Origin: Trema orientale
Taxonomy: Eukaryota; Streptophyta; Magnoliopsida; Rosales; Cannabaceae
Length of the DNA: 64,000 bases
Assembly (NCBI GenBank): GCA_002914845.1
Contig: JXTC01000639.1
Coordinates: 1-64,000 of the forward strand
Direction of reading: 5' to 3'
Shown here piece after piece: positions 23,807 to 35,450 of this stretch (within the stretch, counting starts at the first letter, position 1; each line of letters opens with the position of its first letter). Both the position numbers and the translations under genes were made by a program. The notes beneath the pieces are model-generated. The model saw only the letters and a program-made list of their open reading frames with translations, did no database searches and had not been told where the DNA came from.

Positions 23807-26017
23807 GAATTCGAATCGGGTGTTTCTTGGTTTTGTTTTTGCTTTGTTTATTTTTTAAATGAATAATTTTTTTCATTATATTTTCTCACGTGACAAATTC
23901 ATGTGGCAAGACAAAATGACATCTTGAATATAAATCATCTACAATTGGAGAAGCCCGTAAGGATTGTTTCATGTGGCAACAGAAATGGCAAAAACAAAGT
24001 ACCTATCCATGGAACAAAAATAAAAATTTCTATTGAAAACTCTCCCTCTATATATATTATATATATAGATAGATTATTTCAACTATTCAAAGCTATAACA
24101 TAGATTTATCTATAGATATTTAAGAACGTAGATTATTTATTTGGCTTTTGTAGCACAATATTAACTAATTAAGAGGAGTAATATTCCAATTTCTTAAAAT
24201 TGGGCAATATAAAATCAACGGATGGAATGTAATTTAAATTTGGATTATGAAAAAATAAATTAAAAAAGGATATTTATTAGAAGTCTGCGTGAGTGAAAAT
24301 CCAGGCCCCATGGACCAAGACAGCGTCCGGAACGAATCCGCACTCCCAGTTTGACAGTAATAAGTTAGTCAAACTTTTGGATTTTTTTGCTGAGAAGAAT
24401 TTGACAAAGGCAGACCTTTATGATAATTAAATAATGCACATGAGCCTTTCTTAGCAAAAATAAATAAATAAATGTCAAAGGCACACCTTTATATTAATTA
24501 ATTTATGCACATGAGCTTTTCTTAGCAAAAATTAAATAACTAAATGAATAAAGTTACGCACTTGATGAGCTAGGAAAAAACTACGCCACACTGCTCATTG
24601 GCATTGCATTTGCATTGTACGAAACTTCTTTCACCGGCTTCAGTTTTCAATATAGTTATTATTAATTTTATAGATTTTTTAAATCTAACCATGCCAGAAT
24701 GGATCATGACTTTTTTTCCTCTCTTTTACTTTTGCTATGACATTTTTATACATATTGTACACACTGATAAGTGCATGGAAAGAGGGAGTCGTTAAAAAAA
24801 TAAAAAAAAGGAAGAAGAAAACTGGGCTGCTGTGCCATTTGAACCATTCCAAGAGGACTTTTTGTATGTATACACATAATATGTACGCTTAAATATTTAT
24901 TTTTTTCAGATCAACATTTAAATTAAACGTTTTATTTACACTTTGCTTTTGTAAAAAAATACGACGAAAACAGTAATCAATTAATATTTGTTGCTGTTAT
25001 ACTACGTACCGATTGACTAAAGGTTGTCTAGGCTTGATTCAACGACACAACACAAGTCCAAAATGGGGATAATGGCAAAGATAGTAATTCATGATACATA
25101 CATCTATGAGGTAATACTACTACGATTATGAGAAATATATTGATCTATATAGGAATGCTTTAGTTTTAATTAAGAACTTTTAATTTGTGTTTTCTGCAGG
25201 TAAGGTTAATTAATTGGCATGTATAGGACTACACTACGGCAAGGGGGGGCCATATGCCCTCCCTAATTTTTGAAATACTCCTTATATATATACTATATAT
25301 ATATTTATTTATTTGAGAGAATATAACATATATATTGAAACCGTTTCTTATATAAATTATTTTATTTTCATATTTTATTTCATTCAAAAATTTAATTTTA
25401 ATTATTTATGTAACATTTAATAACTAACATATACGTAATTTTGGAAATAAAAAAACCTTTTAAATAATATACTCATGATACATTTTGTGAATTCTTTTAT
25501 TTCTAGATCTAATCTCAGTCAAACTTAAATTATATTTATTTCTCTAATTCTTAATAAATACAATATATCTATTTTTATATTTTTTTATTCTCTTTATCTT
25601 TTTTACTTCTCTAGTTTTGTAATAAATATTTGGTTATGAATTTATGATATTTAAACATATATATATTATGTAGGTAATATGTTTGTAAATCTTACATAAT
25701 TTTTTATCTTCCTCTAGTGTATAAATTTCTATATAATAAGTAGTTTCTTAAAGTGTAAAAATTTAGTTTCTATTTATGCACGCCTTAGGTAACCCATACA
25801 TTTGTTCTTAGTTGTGTTTGTGGTCTATTTTTCGTCTTCTTATTTTGAGGAGTTTGAAATTGTAACACTTATGCTTACATTGTAATTTGAAATTTTTTTG
25901 CTTCGATTAATGATATTTCTTTGAAGAGCCTGTTTATGTCAAATAGTTGTGATCATTGCTTGGAATCATGGGTAGTGTCGTAATTTGCTGCTTAAAAATG
26001 ATTCTTTGCTGGTTAAA
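23807..26017. other. Intergenic, no gene recognised
   Basis: AT-rich sequence with TATA-type simple repeats (for example around 25275-25305). No coding region or bounded repeat could be supported. Confidence 0.45.
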
Positions 26018-26075
26018 CATCTATAAGGTTGTTTCTCAAAAAAAAAAAAAAAAAAAAAAAATCATCTATAAGGTT
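26018..26075 (+). mobile_element. Minimal poly-A retroposon insertion with 13-bp target duplication
   Basis: The 13-mer CATCTATAAGGTT occurs at 26018-26030 and again at 26063-26075. Between them lie only GTTTCTC, an uninterrupted A run of about 24 and a T. Direct repeats of this size flanking a poly-A tail mark LINE-type retrotransposition, so this looks like an almost completely 5'-truncated copy consisting of little more than its tail. Confidence 0.75.
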
Positions 26076-26416
26076 TATTGAATGTAGATTTTGTTATCTA
26101 TACACTCGTTACTACTTGTAAATCATATTCATAGGGAGTCTTTGGGGTTGAGATACTTGTATGAGACAAGGAGACTTGTATAATTCATTTCGGTTGAAGA
26201 TATATATAATATGACCCTAAAAGGAAAAGATATAGATATATGTACAAATGTTGGAAAATTACATACATATGTTTAATTCTGAATGGGACCACTTCGTGTT
26301 AATACTGACTTAACTTAGCAATTGTGGGTGTGTGGCCGGTTATTGGAGATCTTTTTCCCCTGGTTTTAGGTATTAAAGAGATATTGAATTCTAATCTCCA
26401 ACTATATATATATATA

Positions 26417-26589
26417 GAGCATACATCAGTGGTGCTCAACACCGCAATGATATATCTATCTGTCACTGGATGATTTAATTAATAAACTGGGTCTTATATG
26501 GGCCCCACTTGAATCATAATCATAATTAGCCAGTGACAGACTGACATATCATTGTGGTACTTAGCCACTGATGCCCCATAACATTATTC
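26417..26589. mobile_element. Mutator-like MITE, family A, copy 2
   Basis: A 173-bp palindrome with the family interior (GTCACTGGATGATTTAATTA … TAGCCAGTGACAGACTGACA) and the right terminus GCCCCATAACATTATTC. The flanks on both sides are ATATATATA (9 bp), consistent with a Mutator-type duplication but inside simple sequence. The left terminus has diverged. Confidence 0.75.
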
Positions 26590-26599
26590 ATATATATAT

Positions 26600-27252
26600 A
26601 TGATTACATATTAATCTCTATCTATCTTAGGCCTTGAATTGAAGCTAGATGCTATATTTCAAGTCAAGAAAGTACTTAATCCATTACAAGCATTAATTAA
26701 TAGTACATTTTACAAATATTTCGTTTATTCTAATTAAAAAAAAAAAACCGATAAATGCAATCTCAGAAGAGCTTAAGGGGAAATGGACAGAAATAAGATT
26801 GTTTTTTTTTTTAAATGACTTTTTTAAAGAGTAGCAATTCTAAAAAATTGTTATTTATGACCTTACTATTTTTAAAATAGTCATTTTGGTGTTTAAATAA
26901 TTCTGTTTCTGTCAATTTTTCAATGCAAAAGCAAAATAATTGATTGATACCACTAGTTCAACCGGCCAGGTGCCTTTAATGCATTCCTAACGCCTAAAGG
27001 CTTGTTGGCTTTCTTTATTTATTTTCTTTTTTATCTTGGTTTCTAGGCCTTGGGTTTCTCGAAGTTACACTTATTTGGTCTAATTTATATTGGTCTTTTT
27101 TACTCATAGGCTATAATATATAACTTAAAAGGGTGCAAGTACTCGGGAATTGGTCTTTTTTTTTTCATTCTTTATTGATAGGAAAATCAATTTTGACCGA
27201 TAAATTGTAATTTAATAGTTGCAAAAATTAAGATTGTTATTTGATTCTTATT
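26600..27252. other. Intergenic, no gene recognised
   Basis: AT-rich with homopolymer runs; nothing else supported. Confidence 0.4.
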
Positions 27253-27714
27253 GACCGTTTGGTATGGAGTAATCTTTAGGTGGGAATGTGTATCTCAATG
27301 CATCTCCATGTTTGGTACCATTTTAACACCCAATAAAATAATCACCTCGGGAATCAAATCCTCTTAAGTGGGAGTCATCTAAAAATTACCAAAACATGTG
27401 GATTTCAAATGATCCCCCATCTAAAATCCACCCTAAAAAATGAAATAAAAAAAAATATGACATCCTAGGAACCATAGTAAATTATTTTATTTTATACTAA
27501 CAAATTTTATTATTTTATAAGTAATTTAATTTTTTAATTTTAATTTAAGCACATTCCCATGTGCAATCAAACACAGTTATCTAACATCCCAGGAATCATA
27601 GAAAAGATTATTGTGTGCAACTAAACACAGTTATTCTGGATATCAGATAATCATATTACCATCTTCAGCATTTCTATTAATCTGAAAACTGAGATTACCT
27701 TGTACCAAACGGCC
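27253..27714. mobile_element. Probable MITE with ACCGTTTGGTA termini
   Basis: The left end GACCGTTTGGTATGGAGTAA and the right end TACCTTGTACCAAACGGCC are inverted copies, enclosing about 460 bp of non-coding DNA with further internal symmetry (ACTAAACACAG / CAAACACAG motifs). Termini of the (G)GCCGTTTGGTA type are common in Harbinger- and hAT-related MITEs. The target duplication was not resolved. Confidence 0.55.
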
Positions 27715-28622
27715 TATTATTGAATTACTTTTTCAATTATTTTGCTATATGAGAACTATATGTAATATTGGGAGGAAGGTGTTTATGATAATGATTTATC
27801 ATAGATTGGAGTGGAGTTTTATAATGAGAATAATGAAGAAGATAAATTTTCCATCTCATTAGTTTATCTAGTGATGGAGTGCAATTCCACCTAGAGCTGT
27901 CAAAACGGGCCAGGCCTAATGGGTCGGCCTATGGCTCGGTACAGTGGCTTGCAGGCCGGCCCGGCCCGTTCATTTTGGGGCCGGGCTCAGGGTCAGGGCC
28001 GGGCTAGGCTTGGGATTCTCGGCCCGGCCCGGTCTCTCTTTTTTTTTTTTTTTTACGGGCCCAGAATTATGGGCCCTTAGTTTTTTTTTTTCTTTTTTTT
28101 TGGGCCTAGACGCTAGGCCCTTTTTGATATCAGATTTCCAATGGTAATTTTTATTACCGTTGGATCTTTTCAGTTTTTTTTTTAACTAATTTTTTTAAAA
28201 AATTATACTATAAATACCATACCCTCCTCCCAGTCTTTTTTCACACTTACAACTTTCAAATACTCTCTTATTCTCTCATTCTTTCTCTCTAAATCTAATT
28301 ATATTCTCAATTTTATCATTTTCTCTCTTATCTAATAATCTAATTACTATTTACTAATTATAACAATTAGTAATTATATTTTATAGTCTCCACAGTTCAC
28401 AAAGCTCAATTTAATGTACGATTTAATTTATCACATTTATGTTTTTAATTTTATTAATTTGTAGTATATTTAGTTATTTACTAGTATAATAGTTAGTAGT
28501 TCTACAATACTATGTTTTTAATTTCAATTAATTTATAATTTTAATTTGTAATTATTTACAATTAGGATAGAAGTTCATTAGTTTGTACTTTGTAGTTTGT
28601 AATATGTAGTTGGTTGTTTTTA

Positions 28623-28872
28623 AGTTAGTAGAAAGTTTATTAGAATATATATTTTTAGTTTCAATTAATTTGTAATTTATAGTTGTTTACAATTAAGTTA
28701 GTAGAAAGTTTATTAGAATATTATATTTTTAATTTCAATTAATTTGTAATTTATAGTTGTTTATAAGAGTTAGCAGAAAGTTTATTAGTATATTATATTT
28801 TTAATTTCAAGTAATTTGTAATTTGTAATTTGTAGTTGTTTACAATTAAGTTAGTAGAAAGTTTATTAGAAG
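28623..28872. repeat. ~72-bp tandem repeat inside the hAT element
   Basis: About 3.3 copies of a unit beginning AGTTAGTAGAAAGTTTATTA and continuing through TTCAATTAATTTGTAATTTA. The array ends where recognisable transposase sequence starts, so the N-terminal coding part (usually a BED zinc finger) has been lost or replaced. Confidence 0.8.
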
Positions 28873-28889
28873 GGAGGATTCTTACTGTA

Positions 28890-30080
28890 TCAACATTGTG
28901 CATGTCACATCATTAACCTTATCATTAAATTAGGTATAGATGTAATAAGTGTATATATTGAAAATATTCGATCTGCTATTGCTTACATTCATGCTTCTAA
29001 TCCTCGCATTGTAGAATTTAAAAGATATTGCATAGCTCAAAGGTTAAAACCAAGAAAATTCCAAGTTGACAAGCTTGAAAGATGGAATTTCACTTATTTA
29101 GTGTTGAAAAATACATTACCATATAAAATTCCAATTACTATGTTTTACAATTCAAAAATGGGTTTATTAGTATTGAAAGATGGAAATTGGTTTATTTGCA
29201 AAAAATTTGTACACTTTTTAGACATTTTTATGAAGCTACTTTTGCATTATCTGGTATTTATTATCCTACTTCTCCAATTATTTTACGTCATATCTTTTTT
29301 ATTGCCGAAATATTTTGTAAGGAAAAATGTGACCCTATATTTGAACGAATTATAATACATATGCAAGAAATATTTTTGAAATATTGGTTTCTAATTCTTT
29401 TATTATATTTATTTGCTTTTATTTTAGATCATAGGGGTAAATTAAATGGTCTTTCTAATTTAATTAGCTACATTGCTATATGTTTTGCGATACATTATAG
29501 TTCTGAATATACAAATGCTCATGTCAAGTTTTTTGAAGTATATAGTATATATGAGGCTAAGTTTGGCAGAATAGGTAGTCAATAACAACACATTCCATAA
29601 CAAACTGAAGAACAATCAAAGAATAAGTCTTTTTGGAGCATGATAGGTCCTCGTTCTCGAGGGCATAGTCATGGCTCATCATCAACATCATCAAGTTCAA
29701 GTCAACCATTACTACCGCAATCCTTTGAGCTTAACCAGTATATTGAGCAAGATTCTGACATCGGCCCCAATGATGAGAACCTCAAAGTGTTGGACCAGTG
29801 GCAAAGGCGTTAATTAAGATTCCCGGTGCTTTTACAATTAGTCCGTGATGTTTTAACTATTCCGAAGTCCACGATTTCTCTAGAGTCTGCTTTTAGCACG
29901 ACTGAGATGATAGTAGATGAGTGAAGGACTTCGTTGGCCCCTGAAATGGTTGAGGTGCTAGCATGTGTTAAAGATTGGGAACAAGCGGCTAACCGAAATT
30001 AAGAAACTATTCATATTTGTAATGAAGAATTGGCCGAAAATTTCAATAACTTGTACATGAACGATGATGATGAGTCATAA
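28890..30080 (+). pseudogene. hAT transposase remnant (catalytic core and dimerisation domain)
   Basis: Translation gives the hAT pattern: a CACHIINLIIKLGID-like patch (compare C.AH.LNL), then VYIENIRSAIAYIHAS, RWNFTYLVLKNTL (from RWNSTY), and FYEATFALSGIYYPTS followed by ILDHRGKLNGLSNL (from LDPR.K). The C-terminal dimerisation region reads LTIPKSTISLESAFSTTEMI and APEMVEVLACVKDWEQ. Frameshifts and stops (for example in LR.FPVL and DE.RTS) make it non-functional, and the N-terminal DNA-binding part is missing. It could not mobilise the related MITEs. Confidence 0.85.
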
Positions 30081-30844
30081 ACTTATAATTAATGATATAC
30101 TAATTTTTTCAAGTTATAATTTGAATTGTAATAAATAATCATCAATAAAATCAAATTTCAATATTTGAAATTTATTTGTTTCTTTATTTTTTTAGCATTA
30201 AATAATTTTCTTAATAGTTTTGTTTTTAAATTTTTTTTAATCAATTATTCAATTTCAACTTACACAACATTATGATATATCTTATTTAATTATTATTAAT
30301 TTTTTAACAATAGGAAAAAAAACATAACATATTTAGTTTATGTTATATATATATTTTTAAAAAAATTCAATTAAAAAGTTTAAGCTTAACATGTTAAAAA
30401 AAATTGTAAAAAACTAATCTAAAAGTTATGTTAAAAAAAGAAAGGCCAAGAACGGGCCGGGCCGGCCCGTTTAGGCTTGCCTCGGGCCCAGTCCGTCAAA
30501 AAGCCCAGCGGGCTAACGGGCCCAGGTCAGGCCCTCTTTTTTTCTTTGTGGGCTGGACCGGCCTGCCCCGCCTTTTTAGACGGGCCGGCCCAGCCTGGCC
30601 CATTCACCCTCTCAAACCCGTTATGGGCGGGCTGGGCTGGCTAATTTTGCCACCTCTGATTCCACCTTATATTTTGCACTTTTTGTTAGTAGGCTCTCCT
30701 TGGGACATGTTGTCTCATCCTGGGGGCTTTATCAGAGATGTTCTTTATTCATTTAATTGTACATGTTTTTTTTTTAATTTTTTATAGAGGCTGTCTTAAT
30801 GACAATTTAAAAGGGTGGAGACGGAAGTTTCACTGAGTTTTTAA

Positions 30845-31186
30845 TAGAAGTGTAAATATGGGTAGCCCATCTAGCCTGTTTAAGCTGAAGAAGAAATTCG
30901 GACCAACCCAAAAATACAAAAAGGAGCCCTAGCCCGTGGTATAAATACAAGCCAGGCCAAAATCAGGTCAAATCTAGGTTGACTCAGTGCTATTTAGGGG
31001 AAAAAAAATCTTTTTTTTAATAATAATTACAAAAAGGACAATTTTTCTTTTAAAGGGCCACCATATCGGGCTAGGCCGGCCCGACGGGCTCACTACCACG
31101 GCCCAGTCTAGCTCGATCTGAGCCTCAGGCCTAAATAGTATCAGGCTGGGCCGGCTCGTTTGGCCCAACCCACATTTATAGCTCTA
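30845..31186. mobile_element. hAT MITE with 8-bp target duplication
   Basis: A 342-bp element with termini TAGAAGTGTAAATATGGG and, read inward from the right, TAGAGCTATAAATGTGGG. The flanks are GTTTTTAA (30837-30844) and GTTTTCAA (31187-31194), an 8-bp duplication with one mismatch. The interior matches the element at 2172-2639 (AATAATAATTACAAAAA core between GGCC-rich arms). It has no coding capacity and inserted 186 bp from the larger hAT element. Confidence 0.82.
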
Positions 31187-31447
31187 GTTTTCAACACTCC
31201 AAACACAGTCTAATAAGTGAAGAATGAATTAAGCCAAACCCATTTTTTGGTTAAGTAAATTAACGGTATAACCCTTTCCATTCTCTACCACTATTTTTAA
31301 CGAAATAACCATGTTGCCCCTCATTCCAATGAGGGTTTTATGCTTCCTCATGAATGAATAATTCTCTCTTTCTCCCTCTTGTCCCATCTTCCATATCTTT
31401 TTTTTTTTCTTTCTCTAGTCGAGCTCTCTCCCTCAAGTCTCATCTTC

Positions 31448-31620
31448 TAGATCTCTCACTCTCTCTCTCTCTCTCTCTCCTATTTCTTCATTGAACAACT
31501 ACCACCTAGAATATTTGTCGGTAAGGGCCAGTAGTTCTCTCTCTCTCTCTCTCTCTCTCTCTTCTATTTCTTCATTGAATAGCTACCACCTAGAATATTT
31601 GCTAGTAAGGACCAACAGTG
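31448..31620. repeat. Duplicated ~85-bp unit with (CT)n tracts
   Basis: Two consecutive copies, each with a CTCTCT run (near 31459-31478 and 31540-31561) followed by TATTTCTTCATTGAA and CTACCACCTAGAATATTTG. This is a local tandem duplication, probably by slippage or unequal exchange at the CT tracts. Non-coding. Confidence 0.8.
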
Positions 31621-31826
31621 ACTAGTAAAGATAGAAACACTTTTAGAAACTAAGGAGCTCGGACTAAAGACTGGCGAAACTCCTTCTACCTATGCCGATT
31701 ACAAATGTAGATTGGATTTCAATTGGTTTGGACATTTTGATTTGGGTCTATTTTTAGTAAAATGGTCTTTCTTCATCTCAAAAGTAGGATTTAATGATAG
31801 TGTTAACTTTAATTAATTAATTTAAA

Positions 31827-32944
31827 GGCTTTTTAATACAAAAACCCCCTGAACTCGAAATAAATTAGTAAAATTAATCCTGAACTCAATTTTTTAGAGC
31901 AAAACCTCATCAAGTACCCTAATATTCGTTATGTTAGAAAAGAAAGGTATTTTGTTAGTTTTTGTCCCTTGGTTAAGTCCTCATTCTTTTATTTATGGCC
32001 TTTAGGTCCTCATTCTTAGATTTTTATTTCACATTAATCTCTTTTAATCTTTTCTGTCTAATACTGTTGTTAATTAATACTCACCCAAATTGTGCTTATC
32101 GCAGCAGGGGTAAAATTAGAATCATAGGGAAATTATTTACTTTTTTTTTTTAGAAAAAAAGAGATGGATTATCATTTTTGTTGAAGACGAGTATGAAAAA
32201 AAATAGAAAACTTTATATGGTTCTAATATAGATCTATTTTGGTCCAACTATTAATATATCTAAAAGAAATATATATGAATATATTGCCAATTTTATATTT
32301 TGTCATTCTAATTTTATAGAACATATATTGACAATTTTGTGAGACATATATTACCAAAATTTTATATAGTTTCAATATAGATCTACTTATATAGACCAAA
32401 GTAGATCTATAGAGACCAAAGTATATATATAGACCAAAGTAGATCTATAGAGACCAAAGTATATATATATGAATATTTGGACCAAAGTAGTTCCATACAG
32501 ACCAAAGTATTCATATATATATATATATGAATAATTAGATTAAAGTAAATCTATATTGGAACCATATAAAATTTTTTAATTTCTTCCGTCTGTCTTGAAT
32601 GAAAACGATAACTACACTTTTTTTTCCCAAAAAAAAAAAATTCCCTTTATTTCTAATTTTATCCTTGAGATGAGCATATTTTGGTCAAGTGCCAATTAAC
32701 AACAGTTTTGGATAGAAAAGATTAAAAGGAATTAATGTGAAATAAAAATATAAGAATGAGGACCTAAAAGCTACAAATAAAAGAATGAGGACTTAACCAT
32801 AAAAAAAAAGCTAACAGAAACATATTTTTTTTCTAACAGAACTAATATTAAAGGACTTCAGGGAGTTTTTCTCCAAAAAATTGAGTTCATAGTTAATTTT
32901 ATTAAATTGTTATGAGTTCATGAGGTTTTCTTAATTAAAAATCC
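31827..32944. mobile_element. 1.1-kb foldback element (Mutator-like)
   Basis: Long inverted repeats of about 270 bp form the arms: GGCTTTTTAATACAAAAACC on the left against AGGATTTTTAATTAAGAAAACC read inward from the right, with shared GGTTAAGTCCTCATTCTTTT farther in. The inner part is also palindromic (TATATGGTTCTAATATAGAT against its inverse near 32550). The 9-bp repeat TAATTTAAA flanks it exactly (31818-31826 and 32945-32953). The centre holds GACCAAAGTAGATCTATA tandem units (about 32380-32500). No transposase is present, so it is non-autonomous. Confidence 0.85.
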
Positions 32945-33515
32945 TAATTTAAAAAAGTGTTAATTGCCTTCTTAACCCAATAGTAGTATTTTTTTCTCAA
33001 TTGATTAATAGTCATAACTCCTTGAGCTAACTTTGCTAAAACTATGTAATTATCAATTATTAATGTGATAGTTATTTTTAGCATTTTGTTATATGAAGTT
33101 AGGAATTATATTTGAGAATTAAAAGGGATAATGTTAGGCTTAAGACGGTTCAAGACCAAGCTTGTGGTCCGAAAGCCTAATTAAGAACTTAAAATCTTAA
33201 ATCATTTTAAGATTAAACGTCAATTAATGAAGAGAATTGGAAAATATGTTATATTAGAGATGATTTAGCTCCAATTAGTAGAAAAGTATATTGTCAATAG
33301 TATTTACACATCCATATCGAATATGCGTATTCAGGTAAAAGTGACTAGATTAAAAAATAAAAAATTGTATGAGAAAGTGATGTGTATCTTATGGGTTTTA
33401 AACCAACAAGATAAATTTTTTACGTCGGTTTAAAACTAATGTCAAAAGCCAAGCTATACTTTGGTTTAAAATTTGAACTATCTTATAATTTTTCTGAAAA
33501 TTTTAAATTTCCTAT

Positions 33516-33840
33516 ATGTTTCTCTCTTTTATTTATTCTCATCTATCTTCCCCCCTCCCCTCCCCTCTCTCATTCTCTCTTTCTTCTCTATTCTTTCTTC
33601 CTTTTCTTTATAATTATTTTAATTTTGTTTTTATAAATTTACTCTTTATTTATGCATGTAAAAGTATTATCTCTATATCTTCTTCTCTTTTTTTTTTCCT
33701 TTTTATTTCTCATTCTTTTTTTTCCCCTTTATTTCTCATTCTCCACCCCCTCGCTCCTTTTGCTCTTCCCGTTACTCCTTTTCTTCTTTTTCTTTTTGTT
33801 TTTTGTTTTTTCTCCTTGTTTTTTGTTTTTTTGCCATATT
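33516..33840. repeat. Pyrimidine-rich low-complexity tract
   Basis: More than 300 bp of T and C runs on the + strand immediately upstream of the LINE insertion. Its open frames encode only Phe/Ser/Leu runs and are not genes. Confidence 0.85.
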
Positions 33841-33956
33841 TCACAAACTCTTCAAACTATACATACAATTAGTATGAGGAGGGGCAATGGGAGCTTGAAG
33901 TGCCATCACCATGGGTGTGTGGTTGCCTTAAACGTGTCCAATTTTAGCTTGTAAAA

Positions 33957-35335
33957 ATGATCTGGATGGAGTCTATTGTTGATATGTGGAAGAACTTCCC
34001 AATCTCCCATGAAGACGAGGTCTTTGGTATTGATGATAGTTTGATAGCAAAAAAGCAATGAAAATCTACAGTTTGGTATTGTCAGTAGAATTCTAACACG
34101 AAAACCTATTCATAAAGGCCTTCTCAAGGAGACTGTGTTTGAACTTTGGAAGGTTGAAAAAGGTTTCGAGATGAGGAGCATTGCGACATATACTTTTCTT
34201 TTCTCCTTTGGGCATGATGTTGAAAGGGATAGAATTTTACAAAACGAACTATGGAACTTCTTTAAGGCTCTTATCGTTATGAAGAAATTAGAAGTGTATG
34301 AAGGCAAAGACTGGGGCAGTTTTAAATGGACTCCATTCTGGATCCAGATACATGGGCTTCCCCTCCATGCAATAAGTGAAGATATTGGGGGGATGCTGGG
34401 TAATAAGATTGGGCAGTGCACTAAAGTAGATACTGATGCATATGGGCGGTGCATTGGGAAATTCATGCGGGTTCAGGTTTGGTTGGATGCTACTACTCCG
34501 GTGAGAAGATGTGCAAATGTTCATGTGGGTTCAAATGGGAACGTTGTCTGGGTTGACTTTTGCTATGAAAAAATATCAAATTTTTTGCTTTGGGTGTGGA
34601 CGTTTTGGCCATATTTCAAAAGAGTGATTACTGGAAGAGTCTCATGAAATGGTTGCAAATAATAAGTTTCCCTTTGGGAACTGGTTGAAGGGGTCGTCTT
34701 TCGTGAAACCTTTTGACCGGTGTGACTGAAGGGAGGGTGGCTGTCAGTCTAGGAGAGTCTCATCCTCTAACAGTGGCCAATGGGAGCTAGTGTGGGGGAC
34801 ATAGGATACTATGGTGACATATTCCAATGCTCTTACTCCGGAAAGTGCTCTGCTGTAATTTGTGGAAGTTGCTTTTACAGCTGTAAAGGACGGGACAACA
34901 CCCACTATGACAAAAAAGAAAACCAAAATCCAATTTTCAAACTCATCTACTACTACAGGGGTGCTTAGTGTGCCAAGGATGGGAGGAAAGGTGCTTTCTG
35001 AGTCTAAGGTGGATATAAAAGGCCCAATTGATATTGGACCTTCTTTGTTTTCAAGCCCAAATAAAAGGGGTGGTTTTCCCGTGGAACATACACACATGAC
35101 TTTAGATGAAGTTTATGAGAAACCTTCTAATAGCACAAATGGGCCTCATGGACCTGCTATGTTAAAAGATCAAGAAGTTGAGTCAGAGAGAGATACAGTG
35201 AGTAATGGCCATGCTTTTTGTATTGGGCGAGGTGAGATCGCAGATGCCAGCGATAGGAAGTGCAGGAAAGTGTTCTCTAGAAACCAAGGCGAGGCCAAAA
35301 AAGCGAAGTTACCCTCAAGCCAATCAATGTTCTGA
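33957..35335 (+). pseudogene. LINE ORF1 (RNA-binding/gag-like) remnant
   Basis: After a start near MIWMESIVDMWKNFPIS, frameshifts lead to a DUF4283-like domain: LLKETVFELWKVEKGFEMRS … FKWTPFWIQIHGLPLHAISE (34130-34400) and GRCIGKFMRVQVWLDATTPV. A CCHC zinc knuckle, CFGCGRFGHISKEC (about 34587-34630), is recovered only by changing frame by one base. A low-complexity tail runs to the stop at 35335. ORF1 proteins bind the LINE RNA and act as chaperones in the retrotransposition particle. This copy is inactive. Confidence 0.75.
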
Positions 35336-35450
35336 AGAAGCGTACTGCAATGGAGGAAGGTGAGTTCTTACTAAAGCACAAGAAGGTCCTTTCTGAGTTA
35401 ACAAATTTTGGCTCTTCAGCGGAGGCTGCTTTGCAACCCCGTCAAATATT

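Larger units (their letters stand above)
27892..30658 (+). mobile_element. hAT transposon with decayed transposase
   Basis: A 2,767-bp element flanked by the exact 8-bp repeat ATTCCACC (27884-27891 and 30659-30666), the duplication length of hAT elements. The termini are inverted and imperfect: TAGAGCTGTCAAAACG on the left and, read inward from the right, CAGAGGTGGCAAAATT. Both subterminal regions are dense in GGCCCGGCC-like motifs, probable transposase binding sites. The interior carries a broken transposase on the + strand and a tandem repeat where the 5' half of the gene would be expected. Confidence 0.9.

Noticed and set aside
30428-30787. 119-codon open frame
   Set aside because: Spans the GC-rich 3' subterminal region of the hAT element and continues into flanking DNA; no similarity to a known family.
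33439-33954. Several overlapping open frames rich in Phe, Ser and Leu
   Set aside because: Products of a pyrimidine-rich low-complexity tract with no conserved motif.
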